A DNA stretch of 64,000 bases from Microglena sp. YARC (lineage: Eukaryota; Chlorophyta; Chlorophyceae; Chlamydomonadales; Chlamydomonadaceae), in assembly GCA_022414725.1 (NCBI GenBank), contig CM039462.1, forward strand, positions 53,126,601 to 53,190,600, in the 5' to 3' direction. A model generated the notes under the pieces. It searched no databases. It saw only the letters and a list, made by a program, of their open reading frames with translations, and had not been told where the DNA came from. The position numbers and the translations under genes were made by a program. How positions within the stretch are numbered: position 1 is the stretch's first letter; every line of letters begins with the position of its first letter. Below are positions 12,701-19,965 of this stretch, piece after piece.

Positions 12701-13501
12701 CCTTCCTGGGATTTGTTACCAAACCACTAGTGTGTTTTTGACGATACCCCCCCGATGTTTACCCATTTGTCCGTCCGACCGACCGACCCGCAGACCATCC
12801 ATCCATCTGACCGCGATGAAGCCTGACACGTCAGCCAACGGTCTTGTAACTAAGCCGCTTCCGTTGCTGCCTGTCGCTCCCTGGAGAGCACTCTCCGCCA
12901 TTTTTTAGCGTCGCAGGCGACGCTGCAAAGAACTTGTTACCCCAGTGGTGCACTTTTGGGCTCATTCTGGGATACCGCAATTAATTGAACAGATCTCTGA
13001 ATTTGGGTGTGGCAGCCAGCCAGCAGAAGATGAATTACCAGCTCCAGGCCAGGCGACCCTTGTGCGTCATGCTTATTGCTTTCCCCAGACCTTTATTGTG
13101 CTTACCCCTGGCCTGTCTGATGCTTACCCCCTAGCCTGTCCTTCTGCAATTGTTGCTTCCCCCCTGTTCAGACATGCAGTACTACAAGAGCATCTGCCCC
13201 TGCTTTGCGCCCATCTCTGCCCCTACCCCATCTCTGCACCCTTCTCTGCACCCATCTCTTCCCCTGCCCCATCTATGCACCCATCTCTCCCATCTTTGCC
13301 CCTGCCCATCTATGCCCCTGCCCTTGCCCCATCTTTGCCCCTGCTCAATCTCTGCACCCATCTCTTCCCTTGTTTTCACCCATCTCATTTTGTGTTCCTG
13401 TCTGTACTTGCAGGCTGCACGCCATTCCTTGAGCGCTATGGCTACCCAGATTGAGTTTCTGGTGCATGAGAAATACGACATCAAAGCAGGTCCAAGCAAA
13501 G
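2542..13501 (+). CDS. Unidentified membrane/Ser-rich protein gene (partial model)
   Basis: Five separated coding segments are joined here as one gene because splice signals and phases agree at all four joins. X1 (2,542-2,817) ends on a codon boundary. X2 (4,932-6,132) starts in that phase and ends with one base. X3 (8,181-10,337) starts with two bases and ends with one. X4 (11,510-11,589) starts with two and ends on a boundary. X5 (13,414-13,501) starts on a boundary and ends with one base. Together they give a membrane segment, a conserved-looking basic stretch, about 700 residues of Ser/Pro/Gln-rich sequence and a helical end. I do not recognise the family. A channel or transporter subunit with a long cytoplasmic tail is a guess. 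The first and last exons, promoter and stop codon were not identified. An in-frame TGA lies in X2. Confidence 0.55.
2818..3260 (+). repeat. Donor-side copies of X1 and a CTCAGCAAAA repeat
   Basis: The X1 end plus donor (AGAAGCGGCACAGCAG then GTGAGA) recurs at about 2,929-2,957 with the donor changed to GC, and more weakly near 3,135 and 3,250. Between them GTTACATAAACTCAGCAAAA followed by CAATGC recurs four to five times (about 2,960-3,240). That motif resembles the LTR end at 19,583-19,654. Confidence 0.5.
3261..3889. other. Intronic stretch without recognisable gene
   Basis: At 3,325-3,465 a segment with ACCGGTCGAAA and CACAATACG is imperfectly repeated two to three times. At 3,530-3,570 there is a C/A homopolymer-rich tract. 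No exon with supporting splice sites was seen. Confidence 0.4.
3890..4090 (-). repeat. Dispersed repeat family B, copy 1
   Basis: In reverse complement this segment matches 7,320-7,505. Shared boxes are AATTGG(T/C)CAGCGCTT, TAGTGCAAAAAG, GCGCCCACA(A/G)GGGGTTG and GTGCTCAAAA. The sequence is built from many short GCGC-centred palindromes. No ORF. Confidence 0.65.
4091..4931. repeat. Intronic low-complexity and short repeats
   Basis: At 4,270-4,420 and 4,625-4,680 the phrases CCTCATGGTAACCTCATGG and CATCAGGGCTCAG repeat. At 4,490-4,625 a CACCC/TCATC-rich tract follows. At 4,800-4,905 several CATATGATA palindromes occur. No exon is supported until the acceptor at 4,930-4,931. Confidence 0.5.
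4932..6132 (+). CDS. Exon X2: basic start, acidic patch, helical tail
   Basis: The acceptor CCCCGAACAG and the donor GTATGCG bound 400 codons that follow X1 in phase. The start ([17 protein letters not shown], then [12 protein letters not shown]) looks conserved, basic and partly amphipathic. It is followed by a Gly/Ser/Asp-rich linker, the acidic patch [13 protein letters not shown] (about 5,541-5,580) and helical Ser-rich sequence. A TGA at 5,523-5,525 interrupts the frame, but the same frame is open on both sides. This suggests a sequencing error, a real nonsense allele, or a short unrecognised intron. No family recognised. Confidence 0.55.
6133..6455. repeat. Intron start with family C repeat
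   Basis: The box GGTTGAGTAGCTACTTGGG at about 6,198-6,216 recurs in reverse complement at 11,793-11,815, and the following GATTTCAGGATTGT recurs at 1,715. The remainder shows nothing recognisable. Confidence 0.45.
6455..6965. repeat. Trinucleotide microsatellite tract
   Basis: About 170 bp of (TTA)n with ATG and GTA variants passes into about 330 bp of (TTG)n and related TTC/GTC triplets. All long frames here (poly-Ile, poly-Val, poly-Cys, poly-Leu) are artefacts of the repeat. Confidence 0.95.
6966..7319. other. Intronic stretch, nothing recognised
   Basis: No exon, RNA or known element was identified. The end (about 7,275-7,345) has a TGTAACATAC box. A partner box occurs near 7,530-7,550, next to the family B copy. 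Confidence 0.35.
7320..7505 (+). repeat. Dispersed repeat family B, copy 2
   Basis: This is the inverted partner of 3,890-4,090. It keeps the same order of boxes, ending AAAAGCGCAAAAGCGCGCGC. It lies in the intron upstream of X3. Confidence 0.65.
7565..8168. repeat. Pentanucleotide microsatellite (ACAGC/ACAAC)n
   Basis: About 600 bp of ACAGC and ACAAC units mixed in runs. It is open in several frames on both strands only because no unit contains a stop. The continuous frame into X3 is therefore not evidence that the repeat is translated. A plausible acceptor (CCCGTGCAG) at 8,179-8,180 separates it from the exon. Confidence 0.95.
8181..10337 (+). CDS. Exon X3: Ser/Gln/Pro-rich repeat domain
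   Basis: This is the largest uninterrupted exon, about 719 codons, with acceptor CCCGTGCAG and donor GTAGGT. The first 170 residues are about eleven imperfect 14-residue repeats of the type [14 protein letters not shown] (42-bp DNA period, 8,220-8,705). An acidic stretch [12 protein letters not shown] lies near 9,120-9,150. Two copies of GEGAS.PQQ(F/Y)N lie near 9,600-9,660. Two to three copies of a block with SFQCRAWN and SRPS.GRPQ lie at 9,885-10,100. The sequence is low in hydrophobics and likely disordered, as in cytoplasmic tails or scaffold linkers. The absence of frame breaks across 2.1 kb is notable beside the corrupted exons elsewhere. Confidence 0.7.
10338..10779. other. Intron start with microsatellites
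   Basis: The region carries (CTACTG)n at 10,567-10,605 and (GTAT)n at 10,735-10,780. No exon is supported. Confidence 0.5.
10780..11135. mobile_element. MITE-like element with inverted termini
   Basis: The left end (10,784-10,831: CAGTCCAGGGGTAGCCAAAT, GGCTAAA, then GGACTTGCCCAACC) is repeated in reverse complement at 11,086-11,132. These ends make a terminal inverted repeat of about 45 bp on a roughly 350-bp element with no ORF. The left end follows (GTAT)n and the right end runs into CATACATAC. Related ends occur at 11,640-11,725 and 13,826-14,010. A non-autonomous DNA transposon is the simplest reading. Confidence 0.6.
11136..11509. repeat. Repeated TGTAGCCTAATTAAGT segments
   Basis: The block CCTGTAGCCTAATTAAGT followed by CAGACTGTATCAAA and CAGCAACATGAC recurs about three times between 11,230 and 11,420. 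It is a diverged relative of the MITE end. The tract then becomes A-rich and ends in the acceptor TTTCTCCAG. Confidence 0.5.
11510..11589 (+). CDS. Exon X4: short helical exon
   Basis: Eighty bases lie between the acceptor TTTCTCCAG and the donor GTAGGA. The phase follows X3 and precedes X5. The peptide [20 protein letters not shown] then LMQDLQ has heptad-like spacing of hydrophobics and could form a coiled coil with X5. Too short for a family call; support comes from splice phase. Confidence 0.45.
11640..11730. repeat. MITE end plus (CATA)n
   Basis: The sequence TTAAGCCTAGTAGGCTACC then TGACTGTAACATAC is a diverged copy of the MITE terminus. It is followed immediately by about 14 CATA units, so the microsatellite appears to grow from the element end. 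Confidence 0.6.
11995..12205 (+). mobile_element. tRNA-derived SINE, copy 1
   Basis: The head has an A-box-like TGGTATAGTGGTAG and a textbook B box GGTTCGATTCC (about 12,058), like an RNA polymerase III promoter. The acceptor stem does not pair, so this is not a working tRNA gene. The body (GGTCGTTGTCAACCGCGATG, then GGTAGCTTGTCC, then GGCTCCCTTAATAC, then CCACCAGGCGTT) matches the body of the element at 51,600-51,800, which has a different head. Confidence 0.65.
12206..12455. other. Intronic stretch, nothing recognised
   Basis: No exon, RNA or repeat relationship was identified. The following minisatellite starts near 12,456. Confidence 0.3.
12456..12607. repeat. 15-bp minisatellite
   Basis: About ten near-identical tandem units of CTGTCATGTGCCTAC. 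The open pentapeptide frames are artefacts of the period, which is divisible by three. Confidence 0.9.
12750..12940 (-). repeat. Dispersed repeat family A, copy in X4-X5 intron
   Basis: It carries the same ordered boxes as the copy at 880-1,145 (ACCCATTTGTCCGTCCGACC, GAAGCCTGACACGTCAGCC, CTCTCCGCCATTTTTTAGCG). It ends GCGACGCTGCAAAGAACTTG. Confidence 0.65.
12941..13413. other. Intron end, C-rich with possible small exon
   Basis: At about 12,950-13,070 a frame reading [20 protein letters not shown] looks protein-like but has no convincing splice frame and abuts family A. At 13,190-13,400 CCCATCTCTGCCCC repeats form a long pyrimidine-rich tract before the X5 acceptor. Confidence 0.35.
13414..13501 (+). 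CDS. Exon X5: helical exon
   Basis: The acceptor GTACTTGCAG and the donor GTGAGC frame 88 bases encoding [20 protein letters not shown] then YDIKAGPSK. It follows X4 in phase and extends its amphipathic helix. The exon end is repeated downstream. No downstream exon or stop was found before the retroelement, so the gene's 3' end is unknown. Confidence 0.5.
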
Positions 13502-13715
13502 GTGAGCTGCACCCCTTCCAAGCAGGTCCAAGCCATAACAAGGCGATGCGTCCATTCTGAGCAGGTCCAAGCAAAGGTGAGCTGCACCCCGTCCAAGCAG
13601 GCCCAAGCCATAACGAGGCGATGCGTCCATTCTGAGCTGGTCCAAGTAACGGTTAGCTGCACCCCTTCCAAGCAGGTCCAAACCATAATGGATAAGCCAT
13701 AGCGAGGCGATGTGT
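13480..13715 (+). repeat. Donor-side junction array, exon X5
   Basis: The X5 end plus donor (GCAGGTCCAAGCAAAG then GTGAGCTGCACCCC) is repeated three times at a spacing of about 75 bp: 13,487-13,515, 13,561-13,590 and 13,635-13,665. The last copy has the donor altered to GTTAGC. Intervening DNA repeats CCATAAC(A/G)AGGCGATGC. This mirrors the donor-side arrays of the antiporter gene. Confidence 0.7.
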
Positions 13716-13739
13716 CCGTTCTTGATAGTGAACCACAGA

Positions 13740-14060
13740 CTCTTGGACAAAGCAGTGAACCTGGGGGTTCACGCCCCCCAGAAGGGGGGGGGGGGGGGGG
13801 GGGGGTCCGCCAAAAAACATTAATGTATGTACGTATGTTGTTACAGTCCAGAGGTAGCCAAATAGGCTAAAGGGGCTTGAACTTGACCTTGATTACATGA
13901 CTTCAGCCAGCAATTTGGCTGCTAGCCGTCTTCAGCAGTAAAAACAATTACCGGGAAACATTACCAGGCTGAAGGGGCTTGCCCAACCATGACATCAGGA
14001 GTGGCTAGAAGAAAAATGTTGATGAACTGAAACCCAAACAATCATATTACTGAAAGGGGT
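13740..14060. repeat. Family A fragment, poly-G and MITE arm
   Basis: A family A hairpin end at 13,755-13,820 contains a run of more than 20 G. The MITE end GTTACAGTCCAGAGGTAGCC at 13,840 and its partner AGGGGCTTGCCCAACCATGA at 13,974 flank a short spacer. No coding sequence. Confidence 0.55.
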
Positions 14061-14175
14061 CGTACGTTTGTGCTAAAGTGATTAAACCAAGTGCATTTAA
14101 CAAGGGTAGGACAAACAGGTGTGGCCCTACGGTGACTATAGCTAGCTCCGGCTTACGCTATGGTGTCCTTAACTT

Positions 14176-14230
14176 CACGTCCTGTGAGTAACGGTATTAC
14201 ACGGATGTAACAATTTCAATTTCAATTAGG
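14176..14230 (+). repeat. Dispersed repeat family D
   Basis: TGTGAGTAACGGTATTACAC followed by GGATGTAACAATTTC and AATTTCAATT recurs in reverse complement inside the TIR transposon at 39,746-39,795. Its end alone recurs at 41,607-41,635. Element class unknown. Confidence 0.6.
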
Positions 14231-15340
14231 ACAAGCAGGTGGGTTCTCCCAGTTCCACTGAAAATCAGCTCAAGATCTGGCGGACCCAAAATCCCCAATC
14301 AGATCACCCGGATTTGTGTTAACGTTATGTTATGACGGACGTTGTGAAGTTGACCCAACCAGTCATGGAATGAAGAGAATCGCGGGTGAACCGATTGGCT
14401 TGACTTAACCAAGTGTGTTTTACCAACTGCGCTTGACCAAGTGGTGGTGGTGGTGGTAGATATAGTGGTGGTTGTGGTGGTGGTAGTAGTAATGTCATTG
14501 GGGGGGGGGGGGGGGGGGGGGGGGGCTGAAGGTTAACATCTCATTGTTTACCGACGGCATCGGTAATGTCCTTGGGGGGGGGGGGGGGGGGTAGGAGGTC
14601 AACATCGCAACGCTATGGTGGTGGGGTATGCCTGGAGTATGGTGGCATAGTGAACCACTGGGGAATGGGGTATGGCTCAGAATGTAATTAAAGACAAACC
14701 ACTGGAGGTGCTTAAATCTAATGGGGGTGCTTGGGTTTATACGCGCTGGGAGCTTGACTTCAATGGAGGTACTTGGTTTTAATGGAGGCGCTTGGATTTA
14801 ACAATGGAGGTGCTTGGGTTTATAGGCACTGGAGAAGCATTGGAGTTGAGTGCTTATAAACCCAAGCATCCCCAGTTTCCCTTTTCAACATGCGTTAAAG
14901 CATGACAGATGACAAATTGCAGTATTGTGTCACAATGCAAACATGACAATTGTATGTCATATTAAAACATGACGGATGGCTGCCATGCGGATGGCAAAAT
15001 AAATGGTGGTGTAATAGCGGCCCTAATAACTAGTTGAACCCTGAATAGTAGGTTTGGGACCTGTTTGAACTTGGGACAGTCCATGTGATGAGGTGGGCTG
15101 TTGGGTGACCTTGCCTACCCAGGCCAGGCCTCAAATCCCCCCCCCTTAGTCCCTTACACATGTTACTATTGATATGCATGCGTCATAAGTTCATGACAAA
15201 ATATATATTGCTCTTTGACTCAGCCGATCGAATTTAATATATTTAATCCGTCCTGAGTCCGTGGACATCTTAGGGAGACCCAATCTTTGAGGCGAAAATC
15301 CTTCTTGTAAAAGAAGGAAATCAGGCAGTAACAACCCAAA
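14231..15340. repeat. Poly-G tracts and minisatellite, no gene
   Basis: G homopolymers of about 26 and 19 lie at 14,500-14,526 and 14,574-14,592, near a duplicated GGTAATGTCCTTGGGG context. GGAGGTGCTTGGGTTTA repeats lie at 14,700-14,880. The rest to 15,340 shows no exon or known element. Confidence 0.5.
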
Positions 15341-18300
15341 TCATGTGATCTCTGTTTCTGCAGGTTTTATTTTCCCACACGCACGGAGAGTCCCCCCCCA
15401 TGATGAGAGATTATCATAAGAGAGAAGCTTGTGCTGGAAGGGTAGCTGGAGAATTTGAGAAGCAGGTGGCATCCAAATTTTACTAGGCAGGGTCTGCAGG
15501 GATCTCTGAAGAGTAGGGCACTTGGTAGAAGACATCTCTTTTGAGCCTCTTGGTGATGCACTTGTGGAAGTCATCCCACAGATCAGGTGTTGGGTCATGA
15601 TGGAACTCAGGTGGGAATAAGTTGAGTATGAAGTAGTCCTGGTGGTTCTAGGGGAGGACGGTCTCATCAATGTAGATGAGGAATGGGGTGGGTTCATTTT
15701 CAACTCTGATTTGGTGTGAGTGCAGGAGAATGCCAGGCTGTCTGTGTGTTGCTAGAGAGTATGCACTAACTAGGGCTGCTTGCAGGCAGATGGTCCATTT
15801 GAGCTGGTCTTTTATGTGGGGGGGGCAGGTGTCATACTGGTACACCAAGCAATGTGGCTAAGCTGCTTGTGTGGAGGTGAAGTGGTGTGATGACATGGGC
15901 TGGATGTTTGGGCATGTCTGATGTGGACCAGATGGCATTGGGGAGTGACCTGAGATGTCTGTATTGGTCAAAGAATGCGGTGATGAGAGTGTACATAGGT
16001 ACTCTGAACATGTTGATCAGGAGTTGTGGAGGGAGGTTTGTTGGTTGGCAGATTTGCTCCATGATGTGCATGAGTTCTCCTAGGGGATAGTGGCCTTCCT
16101 GGGTTCCTACAAGGTTTTGGAAGCTGACCCTGCATGTTGCACTGTTGTTGGTGACATCATCAGATTCACAGTCAGAGGATGGTGATGATGAAGTTGGTGA
16201 GAAGTCTGTGATACCAACAGGTCTGATGCTGCCTGCTGGGTGATTGTGGAACAGGTTGTGCTTTGGTGGTGCTGGATGCTGGGTGATGGTAGGAGTAGAT
16301 GGTGAGGTTTGGAGCGCAACATTGGCTTGTAAGATAACACCGACACGTTGGTACATATCAACTACAGTTGCTTGCATTTTGGTCAGTCTGTCCACAAAAG
16401 TTTTTGCAGCAGCCTCTCTTTTCCTAGAGGATGATCTAGTGCTCCTGGTGGTGTTAGGTGGCGGGGATGTTAGTGCTGGGGGTGTTAGTGCTGGGGATGG
16501 TGTGAACCTAGCTGCAATACAGCATTCTGTCCATGTGGATGGTAGATCTTGGACTGTAGGCCAGTCTAAGGGCTTTGCTGGGAATCCTGGGGGTGGTTGC
16601 AAATGAGTGTGAGTGGGCCTAGCTGCAATGGCTTGGGCATGTAGTTGGCCCAAAAAACCTACTGGTGTGGATTCAGGAATTGGTTGAGGGGTTTGTTGAT
16701 GACGTCTATGTTTAAGATCAGTGTCAGGGCTAGAGCACTGAATAGAGCTGTGACCATAGCCACCACAGTTCCAGCATGTCATGAGCTGGCTGGGAATTCT
16801 GTCCTTTCTGGGTGCCCTTGGAGGTGGAGGTGGAGGGGCAGGAGGGGGAGGGGGAGCAGGAGGGGGGGGAGGAGCAGGAGGAGAAGGGGCAGGAGGCGGT
16901 GGAGGAGGGGCAGGAGGAGGCGGTGGAGGGGCAGGAGGAGGTGGTGGAGGAGCATGAGGTGGAGCAGGAAGAGGAAGAGGTCCATCTGGATTTGCCTGCT
17001 GGTCCCATATGGTGGACCATGGTGTCTGGCTCAAGGTACCATGGATCGCCAGGGAGATCATTGTCTGGATGATCAGAAGGGCATGGGTGATACAAGCTGG
17101 TGGTGTACAATCCACCTGCAGACGATGATACATGGCACTCCAGGCCAGTGGTGTAGCAGATCAGACCATCCCCATGCTGGTATGGGAGCTCAATATGTAC
17201 AGTATGACAGTCAGTGTGGATTTGTATTTCATCATCATATGCCATGATTGCTGGTGTACTGATGAGGTTGAAGGAATTGGGCACGGGGACAATAATCACA
17301 TTGAGCAGAGTTACTACAAGTCCTTTCCCTTGAAGTACAGCTGTACCAGTATAGTAGCACAGTACTGGCGTGGAGGAGCCTCGTGGGAGTACTGACACTG
17401 GTGGGTTGAGCATGGTGATTCTGATGAGGGAATCAGCATTGGAGGTCATGTGCCAGGTTGAATCAGTGGTGAGGCACCAGTGAGCTTGGAGGCAGGTTGA
17501 TAAGGCACCGGGGGAGGTCTCATGAGTGGTGGGTAAGTGTCCTATCTCTGAGTCAGTGTTATCTGGGATCTCACCGTCATTAGAGTCATATCCAGGTTGT
17601 CCTGAGTCATCATCCGAGTCTTGAGGGGGTGGCAGCTGGGAGTCAACTTCTGTGTTTGATCGGCAGGGATTTGGGCATGCTGACCTGTGGTGGTCATAAC
17701 CACCACATCTTGTACAGGTGATCTTAGAGGGCTGGACTTTGGTGGAGAAGAAACATTGTCTAGCGAAGTGTCCTCTGCGAGTACAGTTGACACAGATCTC
17801 TGTCAACTTACTGGGGTGAGGATTCACCGCCGTTAGACGGGGAGGAGGGGGGCTGGTGCGAAGTAGTAGGAGGGAGAATAGCATCCTGAGTGGAAGCTGG
17901 AGAGTGGTTGGAGGATTCGTAGGGGAAGGTTAGAGTAGTATGGGAATCGAAGAAAGGGTTTGAACCTCGTACAAAACTGGGCATGATTCTGAAACCATGT
18001 CCATAGTTTTGTCGAAGGTAGCGGAGAGCTTAAGCCGCATTGTTGGTGTAGGCATCAGGAGAATCAGCAAGGGGAAGGGTGCGATTCCGTAGGATGTGGT
18101 CCATGGCCATGTAGTTGGATAAGGGTGTGATTCTGCTTGATCTAGGATAGTGGTAACCATTGGAGGGTTCATCAATGGGGGCATTTTCGAGATTGCCGTC
18201 TACGACTGAGAAGACTGAATCTTCTTTGAGTAAGGGGGCAACAAGTTCTGCATACCATTGTGCAAAGACACTGTAACCTCCCTTACCGTCGTATGGAGTG

Positions 18301-19028
18301 TTCCTGCGTCCTGGCATCTTGCGGGTCTTGGATATGGCAATTGAAGATCCGGTGAGAAATGGAAACTCGACGAAGCGGTAGAGGGTCTTCTGTGAGAAAA
18401 AGGGAGTGACGATGTTGGACAGGAGGAAGTGGAGGTTTTCTACTGGAAGTAGATAACTGGATTGGGCGGGGGGGGGGGGGGGGGGGGGGGCTTGCGAGGC
18501 TGACGGGGGTATAGGAGACGGCGGGAGGGTAGGTGAGGGGAACTGATGGGTAGGCACAGTGGGTGGTTGGTTTGGTTGTTGCGTGGCAGCAAGCTGGGTT
18601 GATCCAGCGGGGAGGGGGGGGGGGGGGGGGGGGGCAAAGCGATGACAAGCTTTTCTGGGCCTGAGATCCTCTTCTTCGGGAGTTGCGGCGGCAACAAACA
18701 AAGACACTGCGTATGCCGGGGAATGATGGATCAAGGGGCAAGGACGACAGAATCTGATGCAGCTCAGATCTGATGCAGTGGATGACGCAAAGGCGGGATA
18801 AGGCGATAACCTATAGCTGTCCGGAGTGTTATAACTGAAACGACACATACAGGGATGGGACTTTGGGCAATGTATGCTTACATATGCGAGATGCCATGTC
18901 AGGCGACAGGGCACGCAGGTGTAAGAAGGGAAAGGCGACATTACATCAGGGTACTGACGCCGCTGGGTGCAGGCCCTATCGGGCAGAGGCACTACAGCTG
19001 AGATTGCTAGGCGGGAAGCCTGGCGCAC
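15340..19028 (-). pseudogene. Copia-like retroelement gag/protease relic
   Basis: Read on minus from an LTR at 19,492. A gag-like segment (about 18,030-18,320; PYDGKGGYSVFAQWYAELV) resembles the start of Ty1/Copia gag domains. It meets an in-frame TAA at 18,030 and continues open to about 17,850. Two CCHC zinc knuckles follow (CVNCTRRGHFARQC near 17,770; CTRCGGYDHHRSAC near 17,695). Near 17,460 lies a segment laid out like a Copia aspartic protease (TTDSTWHMTSNADSL), but with DST where D-S/T-G is expected. A frame change leads to a Pro-rich tract and a third knuckle (CWNCGGYGHSSIQC near 16,755), then 300 residues I cannot place. Integrase and reverse transcriptase are absent. Poly-G runs at 18,470 and 18,615 lie in Pro-coding tracts. 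Confidence 0.55.
15832..17133 (-). CDS. Pro-rich zinc-knuckle ORF, 433 residues
   Basis: This is an uninterrupted minus frame. Residues 50-110 are a poly-Pro/Ala tract. A CCHC knuckle follows near residue 120, then a Ser/Thr-rich part with a short helical block (KTFVDRLTKMQATVVDMYQR) and a C-terminal LPPQLLINMFRVPMYTLITA. It overlaps the preceding protease-like frame by about 400 bp, so it could be expressed by frameshifting or be the same gene broken by an indel. A further coding-like frame continues at 15,648-15,848. No known domain beyond the knuckle. Confidence 0.45.
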   Translation of the reverse strand: MYHRLQVDCTPPACITHALLIIQTMISLAIHGTLSQTPWSTIWDQQANPDGPLPLPAPPHAPPPPPPAPPPPPPAPPPPPPAPSPPAPPPPPAPPPPPAPPPPPPRAPRKDRIPSQLMTCWNCGGYGHSSIQCSSPDTDLKHRRHQQTPQPIPESTPVGFLGQLHAQAIAARPTHTHLQPPPGFPAKPLDWPTVQDLPSTWTECCIAARFTPSPALTPPALTSPPPNTTRSTRSSSRKREAAAKTFVDRLTKMQATVVDMYQRVGVILQANVALQTSPSTPTITQHPAPPKHNLFHNHPAGSIRPVGITDFSPTSSSPSSDCESDDVTNNSATCRVSFQNLVGTQEGHYPLGELMHIMEQICQPTNLPPQLLINMFRVPMYTLITAFFDQYRHLRSLPNAIWSTSDMPKHPAHVITPLHLHTSSLATLLGVPV

Positions 19029-19492
19029 TAGGACACTCTAGCGAGACCGGGAGAACCGGTCTATAACACCACAAAATGTCCTTCTGGCTGTTTTCCCATG
19101 GAAGGGACCAGAGTGAAGGAAGTTGCCTAGCAAACGCCCGTGTCCGGGCAGAGAGGTACCGTGGGCAGTAAGGAGGACCCAAGGCAAGGTTCACGCACAT
19201 AGCCCGTGCCTCAGATTGGAGGCCCTTATATAAGTTGCTACACTCTGCAAGGCGGTGCCATGCTTAACCTTGAGTACGAAAAAGCAAATTAAAGGGCTTA
19301 ACAAAAAGCAGAGCGAACTACCAAGGCATAGTGAAACTAGCGAATTTAGTGTACATTGTACAGGGGCTGAGAGTTGCTGAGGCCTAATAAGCGAGATTCT
19401 ACAAGAAGACGTAAAATAAAGGACAAAAGGCACATGATATTCACAGAGGCGCTGTTCAGTCTCGGCATTGATTTTTTGCTGAGTACGTAACA
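18930..19492 (-). mobile_element. 5' LTR-like region with promoter
   Basis: On minus the region starts TGTTACGTACTCAGC at 19,492, a TGTT start typical of LTRs. It has a TATA box (CTTATATAAGGG, 19,225-19,236) about 260 bp in. It then runs into the gag frame. No matching 3' LTR was found between 13,700 and 15,340, so the downstream end appears lost, and the LTR/internal border could not be fixed. Confidence 0.45.
19225..19236 (-). promoter_or_regulatory. Putative TATA box of LTR
   Basis: CTTATATAAGGG on minus lies upstream of the gag-like frame and inside the presumed LTR. Position and sequence fit an LTR promoter; no other element was checked. Confidence 0.4.
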
Positions 19493-19915
19493 ACATCCTC
19501 TCTCTCTCTCTTATAACAGTGAGAGTTTAGGACATATCGAAAAGACAGACTCGAGATGTCAAGTTAGAGAGAGAGAGGATATTGTTACATACTCAGCACA
19601 AATCAATGCCGAGAGAGGATATAGTTACATACTCAGCAAAAATCAATGCCGAGACTGAACAGCGCCGGGGCAGTTGGACAGTTTTATAACAGTGAGGGTT
19701 TGGGCAACATACCCCTCAGAACCTGGTCCAGGAGGTAGCCTCCCAAAAAGCGTACGAACGAGCAAATTAAAAGGCTTGACAACAAGCAAAGCGAACTACG
19801 AAGGCATAGAGAAACTAGCGAATTAAGTGTATACTGTAAAAGGGCTGGGAGTTGCCGAGGCCTAAAAAGCGAGATTCTACAAGAAGACGTAAAGGACAAA
19901 AGGCACAGGAAAAAG
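19275..19915. repeat. Duplicated LTR segment and inverted ends
   Basis: About 160 bp at 19,275-19,436 recurs as a direct copy at 19,751-19,912 (shared AGCGAACTAC, AAGGCATAG, GAGATTCTACAAGAAGACGT). Between them the LTR tip CTCGGCATTGATT occurs at 19,461 in one orientation and twice in the other (19,583-19,613 and 19,624-19,654), with GA/CT-rich linkers. This looks like a second LTR copy inserted or rearranged next to the first. Confidence 0.6.
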
Positions 19916-19965
19916 GATGCCGAGACTGAGTTAGACTAGTAGCAAGCTATCCTGCTACATCTCAT

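Noticed and set aside
16645..17247. Plus-strand Arg/Gly-rich frame
   Set aside because: It is the antisense shadow of the Pro-rich tract of the minus-strand retroelement ORF.
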